This document shows, in pieces, positions 42,681 to 51,446 of a DNA stretch of 64,000 bases (positions are counted from its first letter, which is position 1; each line of letters opens with the position of its first letter). The position numbers were made by a program, and so were the translations under genes. The DNA comes from Sulfurimonas sp. (lineage in GTDB: Bacteria; Campylobacterota; Campylobacteria; Campylobacterales; Sulfurimonadaceae), in NCBI RefSeq assembly GCF_028714975.1, contig NZ_JAQTLH010000001.1:186001-250000 (forward strand), written 5' to 3'. The notes under the pieces were generated by a model that was not told the origin of the DNA, ran no database searches, and was given only the letters and a program-made list of their open reading frames with translations.

Positions 42681-43196
42681 GTGAAAAATATTATCTTAAT
42701 AGGCTTTATGGGTGTAGGCAAGGGCAGTGTTGCCCGTGAAGTAATCAAGCTCTCCGATTATGTATCCGTGGATACCGATGATCTTATAGAGAGTATGGAG
42801 AATAAAGCCGTCAAAAAAATATTCGCAGATAGCGGAGAAGAGTATTTTAGGTCTTTAGAGAAAAAAGTTTCACACTGGCTTGAAAAAAGTGTTAAAAACA
42901 CTCTCATTTCAACCGGCGGCGGATTTTATAAACAGAAAAATTTAAAAGATATCGGGGTAGTTGTTTTTTTAGACTCTTCGTTTGATAAGATACTAGAGAG
43001 AATAAATTCTCATCCGAATGCGGTAAAAAAACTTAAAAAAAGACCGCTTTTAGAGGACTTAAAAAAGGCAAGAGAGCTTTATAACGAGCGTTTGCCTCAG
43101 TATAAGGCTTTAGCGGATGTTGTTATAGACGTAACCGATAAAAGTGCACTTGAGTGTGCTAAAGAACTTCTTTCAAAGGTAAAAAAACATGGGTAA
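42681..43196 (+). CDS. aroK: Shikimate kinase
   Basis: Phosphorylates shikimate in aromatic amino acid synthesis. P-loop GFMGVGKGS is near residue 8, shikimate-binding VSVDTDDLIE near 29, and Walker B-like region STGGGFYKQ near 76, then KRPLL with the lid residues. Length is 171. GTG start at 42681, two bases after the upstream stop. The P-loop has Gly-Ser after Lys (GKGS) instead of the common GKST/GKTT, a mild deviation. Confidence 0.92.
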   Translation: MKNIILIGFMGVGKGSVAREVIKLSDYVSVDTDDLIESMENKAVKKIFADSGEEYFRSLEKKVSHWLEKSVKNTLISTGGGFYKQKNLKDIGVVVFLDSSFDKILERINSHPNAVKKLKKRPLLEDLKKARELYNERLPQYKALADVVIDVTDKSALECAKELLSKVKKHG

Positions 43197-43608
43197 AATT
43201 TTTATATATTTAATGTTGAGTATTGCTACTCTTATGGCTTCTGAAATAAAGTGGGCGAAAGATTTCAATAGCGGGGTCGCAGAAGCAAAAAAAGTTAACA
43301 AACCGATACTTTTTGTGTCTTCAAGACACTCATGTAAGTATTGTGTTATTTTAGACGAGACTACATTTAAAGATAAAAGAGTCATAGAAGAGCTTAATAA
43401 AAATTTTGTCTCAATAATCTCGTATAGCGATCAAAATGATTATATGCCTAAAGAGTTGTGGCAACCGGGTACCCCTGCAATATGGTTTTTAGAGCCGAGT
43501 GCAGAACCTATGTATCAACCGTTAATGGGTGCTATGGATGCTGAAAATTTCTTAAAAGCATTGGTTATCGTTAAAGAAGAGTTTAATAAGGAAAAAAAGA
43601 AAAAATGA
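43189..43608 (+). CDS. Exported thioredoxin-fold protein
   Basis: Probable periplasmic thiol protein. A signal peptide (MGKIFIYLMLSIATLMAS) is followed by KPILFVSSRHSCKYCVILDETTF, where CKYC is the redox motif near residue 52, and by LWQPGTPAIWFLEP with the cis-Pro typical of thioredoxin folds. Length is 139. Eight-base overlap with aroK and four-base overlap with hisD indicate one transcript. The substrate is unknown. Confidence 0.83.
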   Translation: MGKIFIYLMLSIATLMASEIKWAKDFNSGVAEAKKVNKPILFVSSRHSCKYCVILDETTFKDKRVIEELNKNFVSIISYSDQNDYMPKELWQPGTPAIWFLEPSAEPMYQPLMGAMDAENFLKALVIVKEEFNKEKKKK

Positions 43609-44906
43609 TTTTTACAAATTCAAAAAGTACTGATTTTAAGGCTGAATTTGACGAGCTTCTCGGACGAGGCAAGATGGATATAGCCTCTGTTAGTGCAATA
43701 GTCGGAAATATTATCGGTGAAATTAAAAGCGATAAAAATGAGGCGCTCAAACGACATATCGCTAAGTTTGACAAGTGGACTCCAAAGAGCGACGAAGATT
43801 TGAAAATTTCGACGGAGTCGATGAGTCGGGCTTATGCAAATCTTGATGAAAAGCTAAAAAGCTCTCTTCATTTGGCGTATGATAGAATTAAGATATATCA
43901 TGAAAAGCAAAAACCGAGATCTTGGTTTGACGATGAACCAAATGGAACGATTTTGGGTCAAAGAGTTACACCGGTTGATAGCGCGGGGCTTTACATACCG
44001 GGCGGAAAAGCAGCTTATCCCTCTTCGCTTCTTATGAATGTTATTCCGGCTCAGGTTGCAGGGGTTGAGAAGATAGTAGTTTGTACACCGACACCGGACA
44101 ATGAGCCGAATGAACTTTTGCTTGCGGCATGTCATTTGTGCGGAGTAAGCGAAGTTTATAAAGTCGGAGGTGCCAGTGCTATTGCGGCTATGGCATACGG
44201 TACAGAGACTATTCCAAAAGTCGATGTTATCACGGGACCGGGAAATATTTTTGTCGCGACAGCAAAAAAGATGGTTTTTGGCGATGTAAATATTGATATG
44301 ATTGCAGGACCGAGCGAGATAGGTATACTTGCGGATGATAGCGCAAACCCGTCACATTTGGCAATTGATATGCTCTCTCAAGCGGAACATGACGAGATGG
44401 CAAGCTCAATTTTAATAACTCCTTCACAAAAGTTAGCCGATGAGGTAAAAGTTGAACTTGAAAATTGGCTGAAAAAACTTCCTCGTGAAGAGATAGCAAG
44501 AAAGTCTATTGAAGAGAGAGGCGCAATAATAGTAACATCCGATATGGAAGAAGCAATTGTGCTGATGAATGAAATCGCGCCGGAACATTTAGAAGTAGCA
44601 ACACTCTCTCCTTTTGAACTTCTGCCGCTTATAAAGCATGCAGGAGCGATATTTTTAGGACACAATACTCCTGAAGCAGTGGGTGATTATGTAGCAGGTC
44701 CAAACCATACTCTGCCAACCGGAGGAACTGCCAAATTTTACTCTCCTCTTGGAGTTGAAAACTTTATGAAAAAGACATCAATTATCTCTTTTAGCTCTAA
44801 AGCGATAAACGAGGTAGGCGAAGAGTGCGCATTAATCGCAAAAACAGAGGGATTAACCGCGCATGAGCTCTCTGTCAGAGTCAGACTTAATAGAGTTCTT
44901 GCATAA
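43605..44906 (+). CDS. hisD: Histidinol dehydrogenase
   Basis: Last two steps of histidine biosynthesis: oxidation of histidinol to histidine with two NAD+. The 433 residues have YIPGGKAAYPSSLLMNVIPAQVAGV (NAD site), DVITGPGNIFVATAKKMVFG, IDMIAGPSEIGILAD, and the Zn ligands in LSQAEHDEMAS and EHLEVAT. Full length. The ATG overlaps the stop of the thioredoxin-like gene by four bases. Confidence 0.97.
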   Translation: MIFTNSKSTDFKAEFDELLGRGKMDIASVSAIVGNIIGEIKSDKNEALKRHIAKFDKWTPKSDEDLKISTESMSRAYANLDEKLKSSLHLAYDRIKIYHEKQKPRSWFDDEPNGTILGQRVTPVDSAGLYIPGGKAAYPSSLLMNVIPAQVAGVEKIVVCTPTPDNEPNELLLAACHLCGVSEVYKVGGASAIAAMAYGTETIPKVDVITGPGNIFVATAKKMVFGDVNIDMIAGPSEIGILADDSANPSHLAIDMLSQAEHDEMASSILITPSQKLADEVKVELENWLKKLPREEIARKSIEERGAIIVTSDMEEAIVLMNEIAPEHLEVATLSPFELLPLIKHAGAIFLGHNTPEAVGDYVAGPNHTLPTGGTAKFYSPLGVENFMKKTSIISFSSKAINEVGEECALIAKTEGLTAHELSVRVRLNRVLA

Positions 44907-44915
44907 CTAAAAAAT

Positions 44916-45003
44916 TAGATCCCAAATCGAGTTTGAAATGACGAGATTCTTAAGTTTCCGTCATCCTGAACTCGCGTGCCCTTTGGGTATGATTCAGGAT
45001 CTA
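44916..45003. repeat. 88-bp inverted-repeat element (CATCCTGAACTC type)
   Basis: Terminal inverted repeats TAGATCC (44916-44922) and GGATCTA (44997-45003) enclose a second pair ATCCTGAA (44963-44970) and TTCAGGAT (44993-45000). It lies after the hisD stop and may stop or stabilise that transcript. The core CGTCATCCTGAACTCG resembles short palindromic repeats common in many bacterial genomes. Confidence 0.7.
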
Positions 45004-45269
45004 GGTTATGAAGTCAAATATATAATCTTCTATTTATATATAAAGCTATTAGTTTTCTTTGATAGCTTCATTATTAATAACCCAAATATTCCCAACAAAT
45101 AAAAAATATTATAAAATTATCACATTTTTATAACTAATTTAAGCTTTATGTAGGTAGTATTTAGGAAGTAAGAATTCATAAAACTTGCAAAATAAGGGTT
45201 TCTTTTTAAAAAGATTAACTAAAGTTATAAATCTTAAAATTTGTCTGCAAAGGGCTATAAGGAGAATAT
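45004..45269 (+). other. AT-rich leader region before the molybdenum reductase operon
   Basis: With the repeat, this makes a 363-base gap without a gene. It holds a small hairpin AAGCTAT/ATAGCTT (45043-45049 and 45062-45068), a possible -10 box TATAAA (45226-45231), and the Shine-Dalgarno AAGGAG (45259-45264) of the next gene. No tRNA, riboswitch or FNR/ArcA-type site was recognised. The antisense open frame here has no supporting features. Confidence 0.4.
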
Positions 45270-45908
45270 ATGCAATTAGGCTTCCTGGTTGATTTACATC
45301 TATGTATGGGATGTAAAGGGTGTGAGGTCGCATGTAAAGTGGAAAATGAAGTTCCGCTGAGTACATGGAGACTTCGTGTTAAATATGTAGATGTAGGAAC
45401 TTTTCCTGAAACAAGAAGAACATTTACGCCGCTAAGATGTAATCATTGTGAGAATGCGCCGTGTGAGAGAATCTGTCCGGTTAGTGCGCTTCACTATTTA
45501 GAAAACGGTATCGTAAATATCGACAAAGAGCGTTGTATCGGTTGTGCAGGTTGTGTTATGGCTTGTCCGTACGGAGCAATTTATATCGATCCTCAAACGC
45601 AAACTGCCGATAAATGTACATTCTGTGCTCACCGCGTGGCTTCATCAATGATGCCTGCATGTGTTGTTGCATGTCCTGTTCAGGCAAATATTTTTGGAGA
45701 CTTAGAAGATCCTACTTCAAATATCTCTAAATATATTCAAATTCATCAAGGCGGAGTTCAAGTGCGTAAACCTGAAAAAGGAACAAATCCTCATCACTTT
45801 TATGTCGGCGGCGGAAATGTTACGCTTAACCCGCTTGCTTCACATAGAACGCATGGACACTCACTGTTTAATAACATCACAACACTTCCAATAGGAGGAC
45901 ATCACTAA
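45270..45908 (+). CDS. Four-cluster ferredoxin subunit (PsrB/NrfC type)
   Basis: Electron-transfer subunit of a molybdopterin oxidoreductase. The 212 residues hold four [4Fe-4S] motifs: CMGCKGCEVAC near residue 12, CNHCENAPCERICP, CIGCAGCVMACP, and CTFCAHR...CVVACP. It has no twin-arginine signal, so if the complex is periplasmic it must be exported with the catalytic subunit. The stop codon touches the start of the NrfD-type gene (TAATG). This is the first gene of a three-gene operon in the order B-C-A. Confidence 0.92.
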   Translation: MQLGFLVDLHLCMGCKGCEVACKVENEVPLSTWRLRVKYVDVGTFPETRRTFTPLRCNHCENAPCERICPVSALHYLENGIVNIDKERCIGCAGCVMACPYGAIYIDPQTQTADKCTFCAHRVASSMMPACVVACPVQANIFGDLEDPTSNISKYIQIHQGGVQVRKPEKGTNPHHFYVGGGNVTLNPLASHRTHGHSLFNNITTLPIGGHH

Positions 45909-46807
45909 TGGCACATGAAATATTAGCAGCGACGAATGCTGTAGTTACTTTAGATGCAGCAATACCGGGAATAGTATGGCCTTGGTTGGTTACGGTAAAT
46001 ATGTGGGCGAAGAGTATAGGGACAGGTGTTATCTTTATGCTTTTTATGCTTCTTAGAATGTATCCTGAACAAGCAGGAAAGTTGAGATTGCCGACGGCGA
46101 TAGTTGCTTTTGTATTTATCAATATCTTCTTGTTGTTTACGCTTGCGGATTTACATCAACCGTTTAGAATGTGGCATATATTTGTTTATTCAAACTGGAC
46201 ATCTGCGATAGCAATAGGTTCTTTTATGGCTTCAACATTTTTGGGTCTTTTGACTTTTTTAGGATATATGGCATATAAAAAAGATTATGCAATGTTTGAC
46301 AAAGTATTGCTTTGGACAACCATTCTTGCAATTCCGGTAACGCTTTATACTGCCGGTCTGATGGCTCAGTGTACGGCTCGTGAATTGTGGCAAATGCCGA
46401 CAGAATCTGCTCAAATGATTTTAGCAGCTCTTCTTTCTGGTTCTGCATTTATGATACTTATGGGTGGAAGTACGCTTAATGATAAAGCTAAAAACACTCT
46501 AGGCGTTGTGCTTGGACTAAGTGCGTTAATGGCGTTTATTATCTATATGTCAGAGTATATATTCGGACCGATGAAAGCAGAAGAAGTTGCTGCTACTATT
46601 GATTATGTCAAAAGCGGCGGACAATACTCGGTTATGTTTTGGATAGGCCAGTGGATGACATACATTTTACCGATGTTATTTATCGTCTTAAGTAGAACAA
46701 GCAAGAGCGAAAGTATATTAAAGCTTGCGGCTATTTTAGCGTTAGTAGGTCTAGCTATAGTTAAACATGTATGGCTAATGATTCCACAATTATTACCAAT
46801 GAGTTAG
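45908..46807 (+). CDS. NrfD/PsrC-type quinone-interacting membrane subunit
   Basis: Integral membrane subunit (299 residues, about eight helices) that exchanges electrons with the quinone pool. N-terminal IVWPWLVTVNMWAKSIGTGVIFMLFMLLR and FTLADLHQPFRMWHIFVYSNWTSAIAIGSFM are family-typical, the latter near the quinol pocket. A strong AGGAGG lies before the ATG. It joins the ferredoxin subunit to the membrane; no cytochrome subunit is present. Confidence 0.9.
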   Translation: MAHEILAATNAVVTLDAAIPGIVWPWLVTVNMWAKSIGTGVIFMLFMLLRMYPEQAGKLRLPTAIVAFVFINIFLLFTLADLHQPFRMWHIFVYSNWTSAIAIGSFMASTFLGLLTFLGYMAYKKDYAMFDKVLLWTTILAIPVTLYTAGLMAQCTARELWQMPTESAQMILAALLSGSAFMILMGGSTLNDKAKNTLGVVLGLSALMAFIIYMSEYIFGPMKAEEVAATIDYVKSGGQYSVMFWIGQWMTYILPMLFIVLSRTSKSESILKLAAILALVGLAIVKHVWLMIPQLLPMS

Positions 46808-46819
46808 GGAGAGATTTTA

Positions 46820-49800
46820 ATGTATTTAGAAAGTAGAAGAACATTTTTAAAAGGCGCTGCATTTACTGTTGCAGGTGCCACTATCGCAAAGGGTGTATTT
46901 ACATCCGATGCTATCGCTGATTCAGTAAAGGACAGCAAGTTTACAAATACTCCGGGCTCTTTATCATTTTATCCTCCGATAAACGAGTGGAATGATTTTA
47001 AAGAGTTAGACGGTAATGATTGGAAAAGAGGCGGTATAGATCGCCACGGTGTAAGAAGTCAGTCAAATCCTAAAGGTATTGAAGTAAATGATTACGCTAT
47101 CGTTCCTACTGCATGTTCAAACTGTGAAGCTTCTTGCGGTTTAACTGCATGGATTGACAAAAAAACTTTTACGGTTAAGAAGTATATGGGTAATCCTTTC
47201 CATCCGGGAAGCCGCGGTCGTAACTGTGCGAAAGGTTATGCAGTTCAATCTCAAATGTATGATCCCGATCGTATAGCGTTCCCGCTTAAACGTGCTCCGG
47301 GTTCTGCTCGCGGAGAGGGCAAGTGGATTCGTACTACTTGGGATGAGGCTATGACGACTATCGGTAAGAAGATGGGCGATACCATAAGAATCGGTGATGA
47401 AATTTCAAAAAAATCGGTAATGTATCATGTAGGTCGTCCAAATGAAAACGGGTTTGTTCCTGCTATTTGGCATACATTAGGTTTGGATTCTTATAACTCA
47501 CATACGAACATCTGTTCAGCAAATGGTCGTACTGGTACGATTCAGTTTGCAAATGACGATAGAACATCACCTGACTGGGCAAATGCTAAGTTAGTTTTCT
47601 TAAACTCTTCGCATGCAGCAGATGCAGGTCACTATTTTGCGCAATCTGCGGCATTTATTGCCGATGCAAGATCTAAGGGTGCAAAGATGGTCGTTATGGA
47701 TCCTCGTTTGTCAAACTCTGCGGGTATGGCTGATTTATGGATAGCTGCATGGCCGGGTACTGAACCGGCTATTTACCTTTATTTAACGCAAAGAATTTTA
47801 AATGAAAACAAAGTTGATAAAGCGTTTGTTAAAAAATGGATAAATTGGGAAGTATTTTTAGATAATAAAAAATATTTAGAGTTTATGGTTAAAAAAGGGT
47901 ATATTTCTAAAGTTCCTGCGGGAGATGATTTTGATACGTTTTTAGCAGTTTTAAAAGAGCTATATTCTCCTTATACTTTAGATTTTACCGTTAAAGAGAC
48001 GCATGTTCCTGCATATAAACTTGAAGCGCTTTATGATATGTTTATATGGGCAGGCGATTCAATATCTACATACTTTTGGAGAGCATCTGCTGCCGGAAAC
48101 CGCGGTGGCTGGATGGGTGGTCGTACAGGCTATTTTGCGCTTGCTCTTCGTGGAGCAATCGGACCTGAGGGTGGTACATTCTTCCACCACTGGCATGTTA
48201 TCTCTGTATCAGGAAAGGGCGGTAGCTCTACCGTCGGACAAGGTATGCGCGGAGTAAATGTTCCAAAAGTCGATGTTTATAACGAACTTACATATCCGCC
48301 GGAATGGCCTCTATCATCTTATGAGATGTCGTTTCTTTTACCGCATCTTTTAAGTGACACCGAGTGGCAGGAAAAATGGATAGCAAAAGGGCTGAAAGTT
48401 CCTCAAAAACTATCCGTTTATATCCCTCGTATGTATAATCCTGTATGGATTAATCCAGATGGATTCAGATGGATAGATGTTCTTAAAAATGAGTCTAAGA
48501 TGGAGCTTACTATGAATCTCTCTCCTGTTTGGTCAGAGACAAACTGGTATATGGATTATATTTTACCTGTCGGACTTGCAGGTGAGAGACACGATCAACA
48601 CTCAGAAGCTACAATGCCTGCTCGTTGGACATCTTTCCGTCAACCTGTTTTAAGAGTTGCTCTGGAAAAAGCAGGATGGAAGGCTAAAAATCCTGCTCGC
48701 GCGACACTAGAAGCTCATATTAAAGCCGGACTCGGTGAAGTTTGGGAAGAGAATGAGTTTTGGTTTGAACTGTGTGTTAATTATATAGACCCTACAGGTG
48801 ATCTTGGTATTAAAAAGATGTGGGAGTCTAAGAAAAATCCTGGGAAACCTGTAACGATTGCCGAGTGGTACGATGCTGCATTTGGCGATAACTTGCCAAA
48901 TCTAAAAGCGACGGCAACAGCAGATGAGAGATACAAAAACTCTGAATATCCGGTATATGAGTACTTAAGAGATTACGGTGCATGGATGGAAGAGAATAAA
49001 ATCTATTCAGCACAAGAGCGTGAGATAAAGGATGACGGAGAAAATTATATTTCTCACGGTCATAAATATGATAAAAAGCATGTTCATATTAATAAAAGAA
49101 CAGGTGTTATGACGGCAGAGCATGACGGTAAAAAAACACCTATGGGTATTGAAATTAACGGTAAAAAAATGGAAGGTTTTGAAACGCTTGATAAAAAACT
49201 AGACTTCTTCTGTGAGTGGTTCGCCGATGATTGGAAATGGCCGGAGTATGCTATTCCGTTTTATCCAAGAAACGAACAAGAGAAAAAAGAGATGGTTCAT
49301 ATCGTATCGCATGTAAACCACTCTTATATGACAGAGAAGAATTCATATGCTTTAAATACGGTTTTCCGTTTACCGTATAATATTCATACACGTTCTGCCA
49401 ACTCGAAACATTTGATGGAGATATCTCAAAATCATGACCCTATTTGGATCTCAACTTCTGATGCTAAGAGACAAGGATTTAAACGCGGTGATGCTATCCG
49501 TGTTAAAATTGTGGACAGCTTAACAGGTCTAGAATCAGGTCACTTTGTTGCGATGGCTATCCCTACAGAGGGCGTACTTCCGGGTACGCTTGCTTGTTCA
49601 CACCATGGAGGACGTTGGAAATTATCTAACTCCGTGTCTATTCCAAACGGTGTAAGTGATGGAAAAGTTAATCCACAGCCGATAGCAAGAAATGTAAATG
49701 ATCCTAAATTTATCGCTCATCCTGTTGATAATGTAGGTAAAGACGGAGCACAGATTAAAATTGAAGATTATAGCGGAAAAGCCGGAATCAATAGTTTCGG

Positions 49801-50212
49801 TGTTCCTACTGCAGAGCTTCAAATGGACGGAAAAGTCGGTAAACTCAAATATGTAGAGGGTATCAAGCCGTTTAAAGCAGAGAGATTTGCAAATTACAAC
49901 AGAGATAGCGGAAATATCTGGTGGGACGGACTCAGCGGTTCATGGCAAAATGCCGTGGCAGCTCCGCATCCTGACCCGATTTCAGGTATGCACTGTTGGC
50001 ACCATAAAGTTATTTTAGAGCCTGCACAGCAAGGTGATAAAATCGGTGATATTTATGTAAATTATGATAACAACTTTAAGGTATATAAGGGATGGAGAGA
50101 TCAGCTTACGCGCGGGTTGGATGAACATTCTACACTTCGTCGTCCTGAGCATGTCAAACGCCCTTGGGTACCTCTGTCTCATAAAGCGTATGTAGTTAAA
50201 ATCGGAAAATAG
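46820..50212 (+). CDS. Molybdopterin oxidoreductase catalytic subunit, Tat-exported
   Basis: Catalytic subunit (1130 residues) of a complex in the polysulfide/thiosulfate/tetrathionate/arsenate reductase group. A Tat signal SRRTFLKG (residues 5-12) is followed by the [4Fe-4S] motif CSNCEASC near residue 98 with a fourth Cys in NCAKG. The segment TNICSANGRTGT supplies a Cys that may be the molybdenum ligand. The C-terminal dinucleotide-binding domain includes YNIHTRSANSKHLMEI and CSHHGGRW. It is longer than PsrA/PhsA (about 760) and nearer TtrA in size, with a long insert rich in charged residues about 690-850. The substrate is not decided; sulfur compounds fit the suggested genus. Confidence 0.86.
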   Translation: MYLESRRTFLKGAAFTVAGATIAKGVFTSDAIADSVKDSKFTNTPGSLSFYPPINEWNDFKELDGNDWKRGGIDRHGVRSQSNPKGIEVNDYAIVPTACSNCEASCGLTAWIDKKTFTVKKYMGNPFHPGSRGRNCAKGYAVQSQMYDPDRIAFPLKRAPGSARGEGKWIRTTWDEAMTTIGKKMGDTIRIGDEISKKSVMYHVGRPNENGFVPAIWHTLGLDSYNSHTNICSANGRTGTIQFANDDRTSPDWANAKLVFLNSSHAADAGHYFAQSAAFIADARSKGAKMVVMDPRLSNSAGMADLWIAAWPGTEPAIYLYLTQRILNENKVDKAFVKKWINWEVFLDNKKYLEFMVKKGYISKVPAGDDFDTFLAVLKELYSPYTLDFTVKETHVPAYKLEALYDMFIWAGDSISTYFWRASAAGNRGGWMGGRTGYFALALRGAIGPEGGTFFHHWHVISVSGKGGSSTVGQGMRGVNVPKVDVYNELTYPPEWPLSSYEMSFLLPHLLSDTEWQEKWIAKGLKVPQKLSVYIPRMYNPVWINPDGFRWIDVLKNESKMELTMNLSPVWSETNWYMDYILPVGLAGERHDQHSEATMPARWTSFRQPVLRVALEKAGWKAKNPARATLEAHIKAGLGEVWEENEFWFELCVNYIDPTGDLGIKKMWESKKNPGKPVTIAEWYDAAFGDNLPNLKATATADERYKNSEYPVYEYLRDYGAWMEENKIYSAQEREIKDDGENYISHGHKYDKKHVHINKRTGVMTAEHDGKKTPMGIEINGKKMEGFETLDKKLDFFCEWFADDWKWPEYAIPFYPRNEQEKKEMVHIVSHVNHSYMTEKNSYALNTVFRLPYNIHTRSANSKHLMEISQNHDPIWISTSDAKRQGFKRGDAIRVKIVDSLTGLESGHFVAMAIPTEGVLPGTLACSHHGGRWKLSNSVSIPNGVSDGKVNPQPIARNVNDPKFIAHPVDNVGKDGAQIKIEDYSGKAGINSFGVPTAELQMDGKVGKLKYVEGIKPFKAERFANYNRDSGNIWWDGLSGSWQNAVAAPHPDPISGMHCWHHKVILEPAQQGDKIGDIYVNYDNNFKVYKGWRDQLTRGLDEHSTLRRPEHVKRPWVPLSHKAYVVKIGK

Positions 50213-50220
50213 CTTTTCTA

Positions 50221-50269
50221 AAGCTCTCGTAATGAACGTCATTGCGAGAGCTTTAGCTCGTGGCAATCT
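50221..50269 (+). terminator. Hairpin and CATTGCGAG repeat after the reductase operon
   Basis: Arms AAGCTCTCG-T-AATGA (50221-50235) and TCATT-G-CGAGAGCTT (50239-50253) form a 15-bp stem with a 3-base loop and one T.G pair, nine bases after the stop. The right part continues as the dispersed repeat CGTCATTGCGAG...GGCAATCT (50237-50269). No T run follows, so it may protect the transcript end rather than terminate it. Confidence 0.65.
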
Positions 50270-50342
50270 GCAACTACTCTATCTCTATTTTCATTAATCA
50301 TTTTTTTAAAAAACTAAAGAGTATTTTACGATTAGTAAGTTT

Positions 50343-50840
50343 TTACAAACTTACCCACCACATTTTAAGCCACAGTCCTAGAGTAGTCGTATATCCTACA
50401 TCGCTAAATAACTCATTACCCTCTCTATCATAAATAATTGTTGTCGGAAAGACGGAGATATTAAATTTTTGGGTGATAGAACCGTCATAATCATTAATAA
50501 CTCTAAAACTTAGGTCTTGACTCTTCAGATACTCCTCTATTTTTGAATCATTTCCCGATTTAAGTGCAACTGTTAAAACATTAAATTTTTTTGATATTAG
50601 CTCAATATTAGGTGCCTCTGCTCTACATGTAGGACACCAAGTTGCCCAGAAGTAAATTAAAACGGGCTCACCTTTTGGCAATGTATATGAGCTGTTATTT
50701 ATGAGAGTAACGGGCGGCATATTTAATGCGCTTTTATTTAAATCACTGCTTCTGTATAGACTTAATATATTTGCGAGAATAGTCATGATAATAAAAAAAA
50801 TAGCTATCTCTTTGAGGTATTTTGCTGTTTTATCTTTCAT
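50343..50840 (-). CDS. TlpA-like membrane-anchored thioredoxin
   Basis: Periplasmic disulfide reductase. An N-terminal membrane anchor (EIAIFFIIMTILANILSLY) is followed by a redoxin domain with PVLIYFWATWCPTCRAEAPNIELISK, whose CPTC motif near residue 70 is the active site, and by FNISVFPTTIIYDREG with the cis-Pro. Length is 165. Convergent with the Mo reductase operon; divergent from the NosL-like gene. It may reduce cytochrome c or NosL-type apoproteins. Confidence 0.87.
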   Translation of the reverse strand: MKDKTAKYLKEIAIFFIIMTILANILSLYRSSDLNKSALNMPPVTLINNSSYTLPKGEPVLIYFWATWCPTCRAEAPNIELISKKFNVLTVALKSGNDSKIEEYLKSQDLSFRVINDYDGSITQKFNISVFPTTIIYDREGNELFSDVGYTTTLGLWLKMWWVSL

Positions 50841-50916
50841 AAGTATCCATATTTTTGTTTATTTTAACACTTTAGTAATTATTTATTGCTAACATTACAA
50901 AATTATAGGAGTAAAT

Positions 50917-51417
50917 ATGTATAAAATTGGAATCCCTTTAGCAATCGCTTTTTTACTAGTCGGCTGCGGAGGCGAAAAAAATATTAGTCCAAAATCTAGT
51001 ATGTTTCAAAGTGTTCATGAACATGAGGCAATTTTGCTTCAAGACGGTAAAAATAAAAATTATTGCTGCCGATGCGGGATGGATTTGGTTAAATATTATA
51101 AAACAAGCCATAGTGCGACACATGATGACACGGTATATCAATATTGCTCTATTCACTGCTTGGAGGATCATTTAGGTGAGGGTATTATGCTTAAAAACCC
51201 TAAAGTTGTAGATGTAAGCTCTCTAAAGTTTATTGATTCTACAAAAGCTTACTATGTTGTAGGCAGTCAAAAAAGCGGCACTATGAGTAAAATAAGCAAG
51301 TATGCTTTTGCCAATGAAGAGGACGCTAAAAAATTTCAAGCCCAGTTTGGCGGTGAAATTATGGATTTTTACAAGGCTTTAGAGATTGCTAAGAAAGATT
51401 TTAAATATTATAAATAA
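50917..51417 (+). CDS. NosL-like lipoprotein
   Basis: Exported lipoprotein with lipobox LLVGC at residues 13-17. The mature part has CCRCGMDLVKYYKTSHSATHDD and YQYCSIHCLEDHL, both metal-binding in appearance, followed by VVDVSSLKFIDSTKAYYVVGS and AFANEEDAKKFQAQFGGEIMDF, the typical NosL C-terminus. NosL proteins deliver copper to nitrous oxide reductase, but no nos genes are in this window. Divergent from the TlpA-like gene, suggesting shared periplasmic metal or thiol chemistry. Confidence 0.82.
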   Translation: MYKIGIPLAIAFLLVGCGGEKNISPKSSMFQSVHEHEAILLQDGKNKNYCCRCGMDLVKYYKTSHSATHDDTVYQYCSIHCLEDHLGEGIMLKNPKVVDVSSLKFIDSTKAYYVVGSQKSGTMSKISKYAFANEEDAKKFQAQFGGEIMDFYKALEIAKKDFKYYK

Positions 51418-51443
51418 AAACTCCTCAACAAAGAGAAGTTTTT
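51416..51443. terminator. Bidirectional terminator between NosL-like gene and Pit
   Basis: AAAAACTCCTC (51416-51426) and GAGAAGTTTTT (51433-51443) pair over 11 bases with one mismatch and a 6-base loop. The A run on one side and T run on the other suit both convergent genes. Confidence 0.75.
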
Positions 51444-51446
51444 AAA

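Noticed and set aside
45139-45366. Minus-strand open frame overlapping the leader and start of the FeS subunit gene
   Set aside because: Composition not protein-like and it overlaps a well supported gene.
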